5,435 nucleotides of DNA from Microbacteriaceae bacterium UBA6152. Lineage in GTDB: Bacteria > Actinomycetota > Actinomycetes > Actinomycetales > Microbacteriaceae. Each line of letters begins with the position of its first letter. The stretch's first letter is position 1. The stretch is taken from NCBI GenBank assembly GCA_002423075.1, contig DIUS01000055.1:1-5435 (forward strand), written 5' to 3'. Positions 5,075 to 5,435 of this stretch are shown piece by piece. Position numbers and translations under genes: made by a program. A model generated the notes under the pieces. The model did not search any database. It was given only the letters and a program-made list of their open reading frames with translations, and had not been told where the DNA came from.

Positions 5075-5435
5075 CAGCAATCCTCGTCAGTAACGGTGGC
5101 GCCGGGGGCGGGAGTGCCCTCGGGCAAGGGAAAGCGGCGGAACGATTCCGCCTCTTGGGCGATACGGCGCAGCCCCGCGAAGAGCGCGTCGCCGAGCACT
5201 GTGCCGACGACGACTACGGTCGTCATCTCGGCCTCGCTCGGCGCTGCGGCGACGGCCGCGAGGTCGGCGGCGGCGACGAGGTCGGCCGCCTCGGCGTAGG
5301 GCGCGAGCACCGACTCGGTGATGACGTCGACGCCGAGCTCGGCGTAGGTGTCGATGACGCGAGCGGCGAGCGCGAGTCCGGGGTTGTTCGGGTAGACCTG
5401 CCAGCCCCGGCTCTCGCACAGTGCGGCGATGCGCG
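5074..5435 (-). CDS. C-terminal part of an unidentified protein (5' end outside window)
   Basis: The frame is open from the window edge at 5435 to the TGA at 5076-5074, giving 119 visible residues; the start lies beyond the window. A GTG at 5310 opens a shorter frame but is internal, since coding character continues upstream through RIAALCESRGWQVYPNNPG and the following helix-like LALAARVIDTYAELGVDVIT. Further on are an Ala-rich helical region (44-65), a hydrophobic run TTVVVVGTVLGDALFAGL (71-88) that could be a buried strand-helix or a membrane-associated segment, and a Pro-rich acidic end finishing in DEDC. I do not recognise the family. Its stop overlaps the start of the membrane-protein gene by one base (TGATG), so the two are co-transcribed and probably act together or are needed in fixed ratio. 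Confidence 0.8.
   Translation of the reverse strand, partial: RIAALCESRGWQVYPNNPGLALAARVIDTYAELGVDVITESVLAPYAEAADLVAAADLAAVAAAPSEAEMTTVVVVGTVLGDALFAGLRRIAQEAESFRRFPLPEGTPAPGATVTDEDC
5081..5085 (-). promoter_or_regulatory. Shine-Dalgarno fixing the membrane-protein start
   Basis: GAGGA on the minus strand, six bases before the ATG at 5074 and directly abutting the alternative TTG at 5080, which makes the TTG unusable by spacing. It lies inside the upstream coding region. It is the only well-placed Shine-Dalgarno in the window and belongs to the only internal operon gene. Confidence 0.75.

Noticed and set aside
5078..5080. TTG as start of the membrane-protein gene (adds two residues)
   Set aside because: GAGGA would touch the TTG with no spacing, whereas the ATG at 5074 has ideal spacing and overlaps the upstream stop.
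4382..5299. 305-residue plus-strand frame opposite the membrane-protein gene
   Set aside because: Very rich in Arg, Asp and Gly with no domain. It is the complement of a hydrophobic coding sequence and crosses the boundary between two real minus-strand genes.
1..5435. Frequent CGATCG/GATCGAC-type short palindromes
   Set aside because: Mostly in-frame Asp/Ile/Val/Arg codon combinations (GTC, ATC, GAC, GAT, CGC) within coding regions, with no regular spacing or conserved longer unit.
1..5435. Search for defence, toxin-antitoxin, phage or transposon signatures
   Set aside because: No transposase, integrase, direct-repeat array, restriction motif or toxin-like small gene pair was seen. Codon and base usage look uniform across the genes, with no sign of recent transfer.

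Overview
GC-rich bacterial chromosome, most likely a high-GC actinobacterium and plausibly Microbacteriaceae-like. The reasons are the Ala/Arg/Asp-rich proteins, strong G/C third-position bias, dense packing and apparent leaderless promoters. The genus is inference; no rRNA or other phylogenetic marker is present. I see no mobile element, CRISPR array, integrase or defence module. The window reads as ordinary core or housekeeping chromosome.

Layout. 1-434: a small predicted lipoprotein on the minus strand. 435-619: a tRNA-Glu(CUC) gene, minus strand, with its own promoter and a clean intrinsic terminator. 627-1544: a diacylglycerol/lipid kinase (YegS/DgkB-type) gene, minus. 1586-1867: a CsoR/RcnR-superfamily repressor, minus; I move its start from 1924 to the GTG at 1867 because a perfect ACCCCC-N-GGGGGT operator and a -10 box lie just upstream of that GTG. 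1951-2589: a divergent metallo-beta-lactamase-fold hydrolase (UlaG-like) on the plus strand. 2586-4052: a convergent FAD-dependent phytoene-desaturase/PYROXD2-like oxidoreductase, whose stop interlocks with the hydrolase stop. 4094-5074: an eight-helix membrane protein of no recognised function. 5074-5435: the C-terminal part of an unidentified protein running off the window, with a one-base TGATG overlap onto the membrane-protein gene.

How the genes relate. The repressor and hydrolase share an 83-bp divergent control region. The repressor very likely autoregulates and may co-transcribe the lipid kinase 41 bp downstream. The membrane protein and the truncated gene form a translationally coupled operon. 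Other neighbours appear to be independent transcription units, packed so tightly that promoters and terminators share bases.

The most striking pattern is that all five genes expected to have their own promoter carry a -10-like hexamer exactly six bases before the start codon (TAGTCT, CATAAT, TACGCT, TAGGGT, TAGGTT), with no well-placed Shine-Dalgarno. That is the signature of leaderless mRNAs. The only well-spaced Shine-Dalgarno belongs to the internal operon gene. The least understood content is the coupled pair at 4094-5435.
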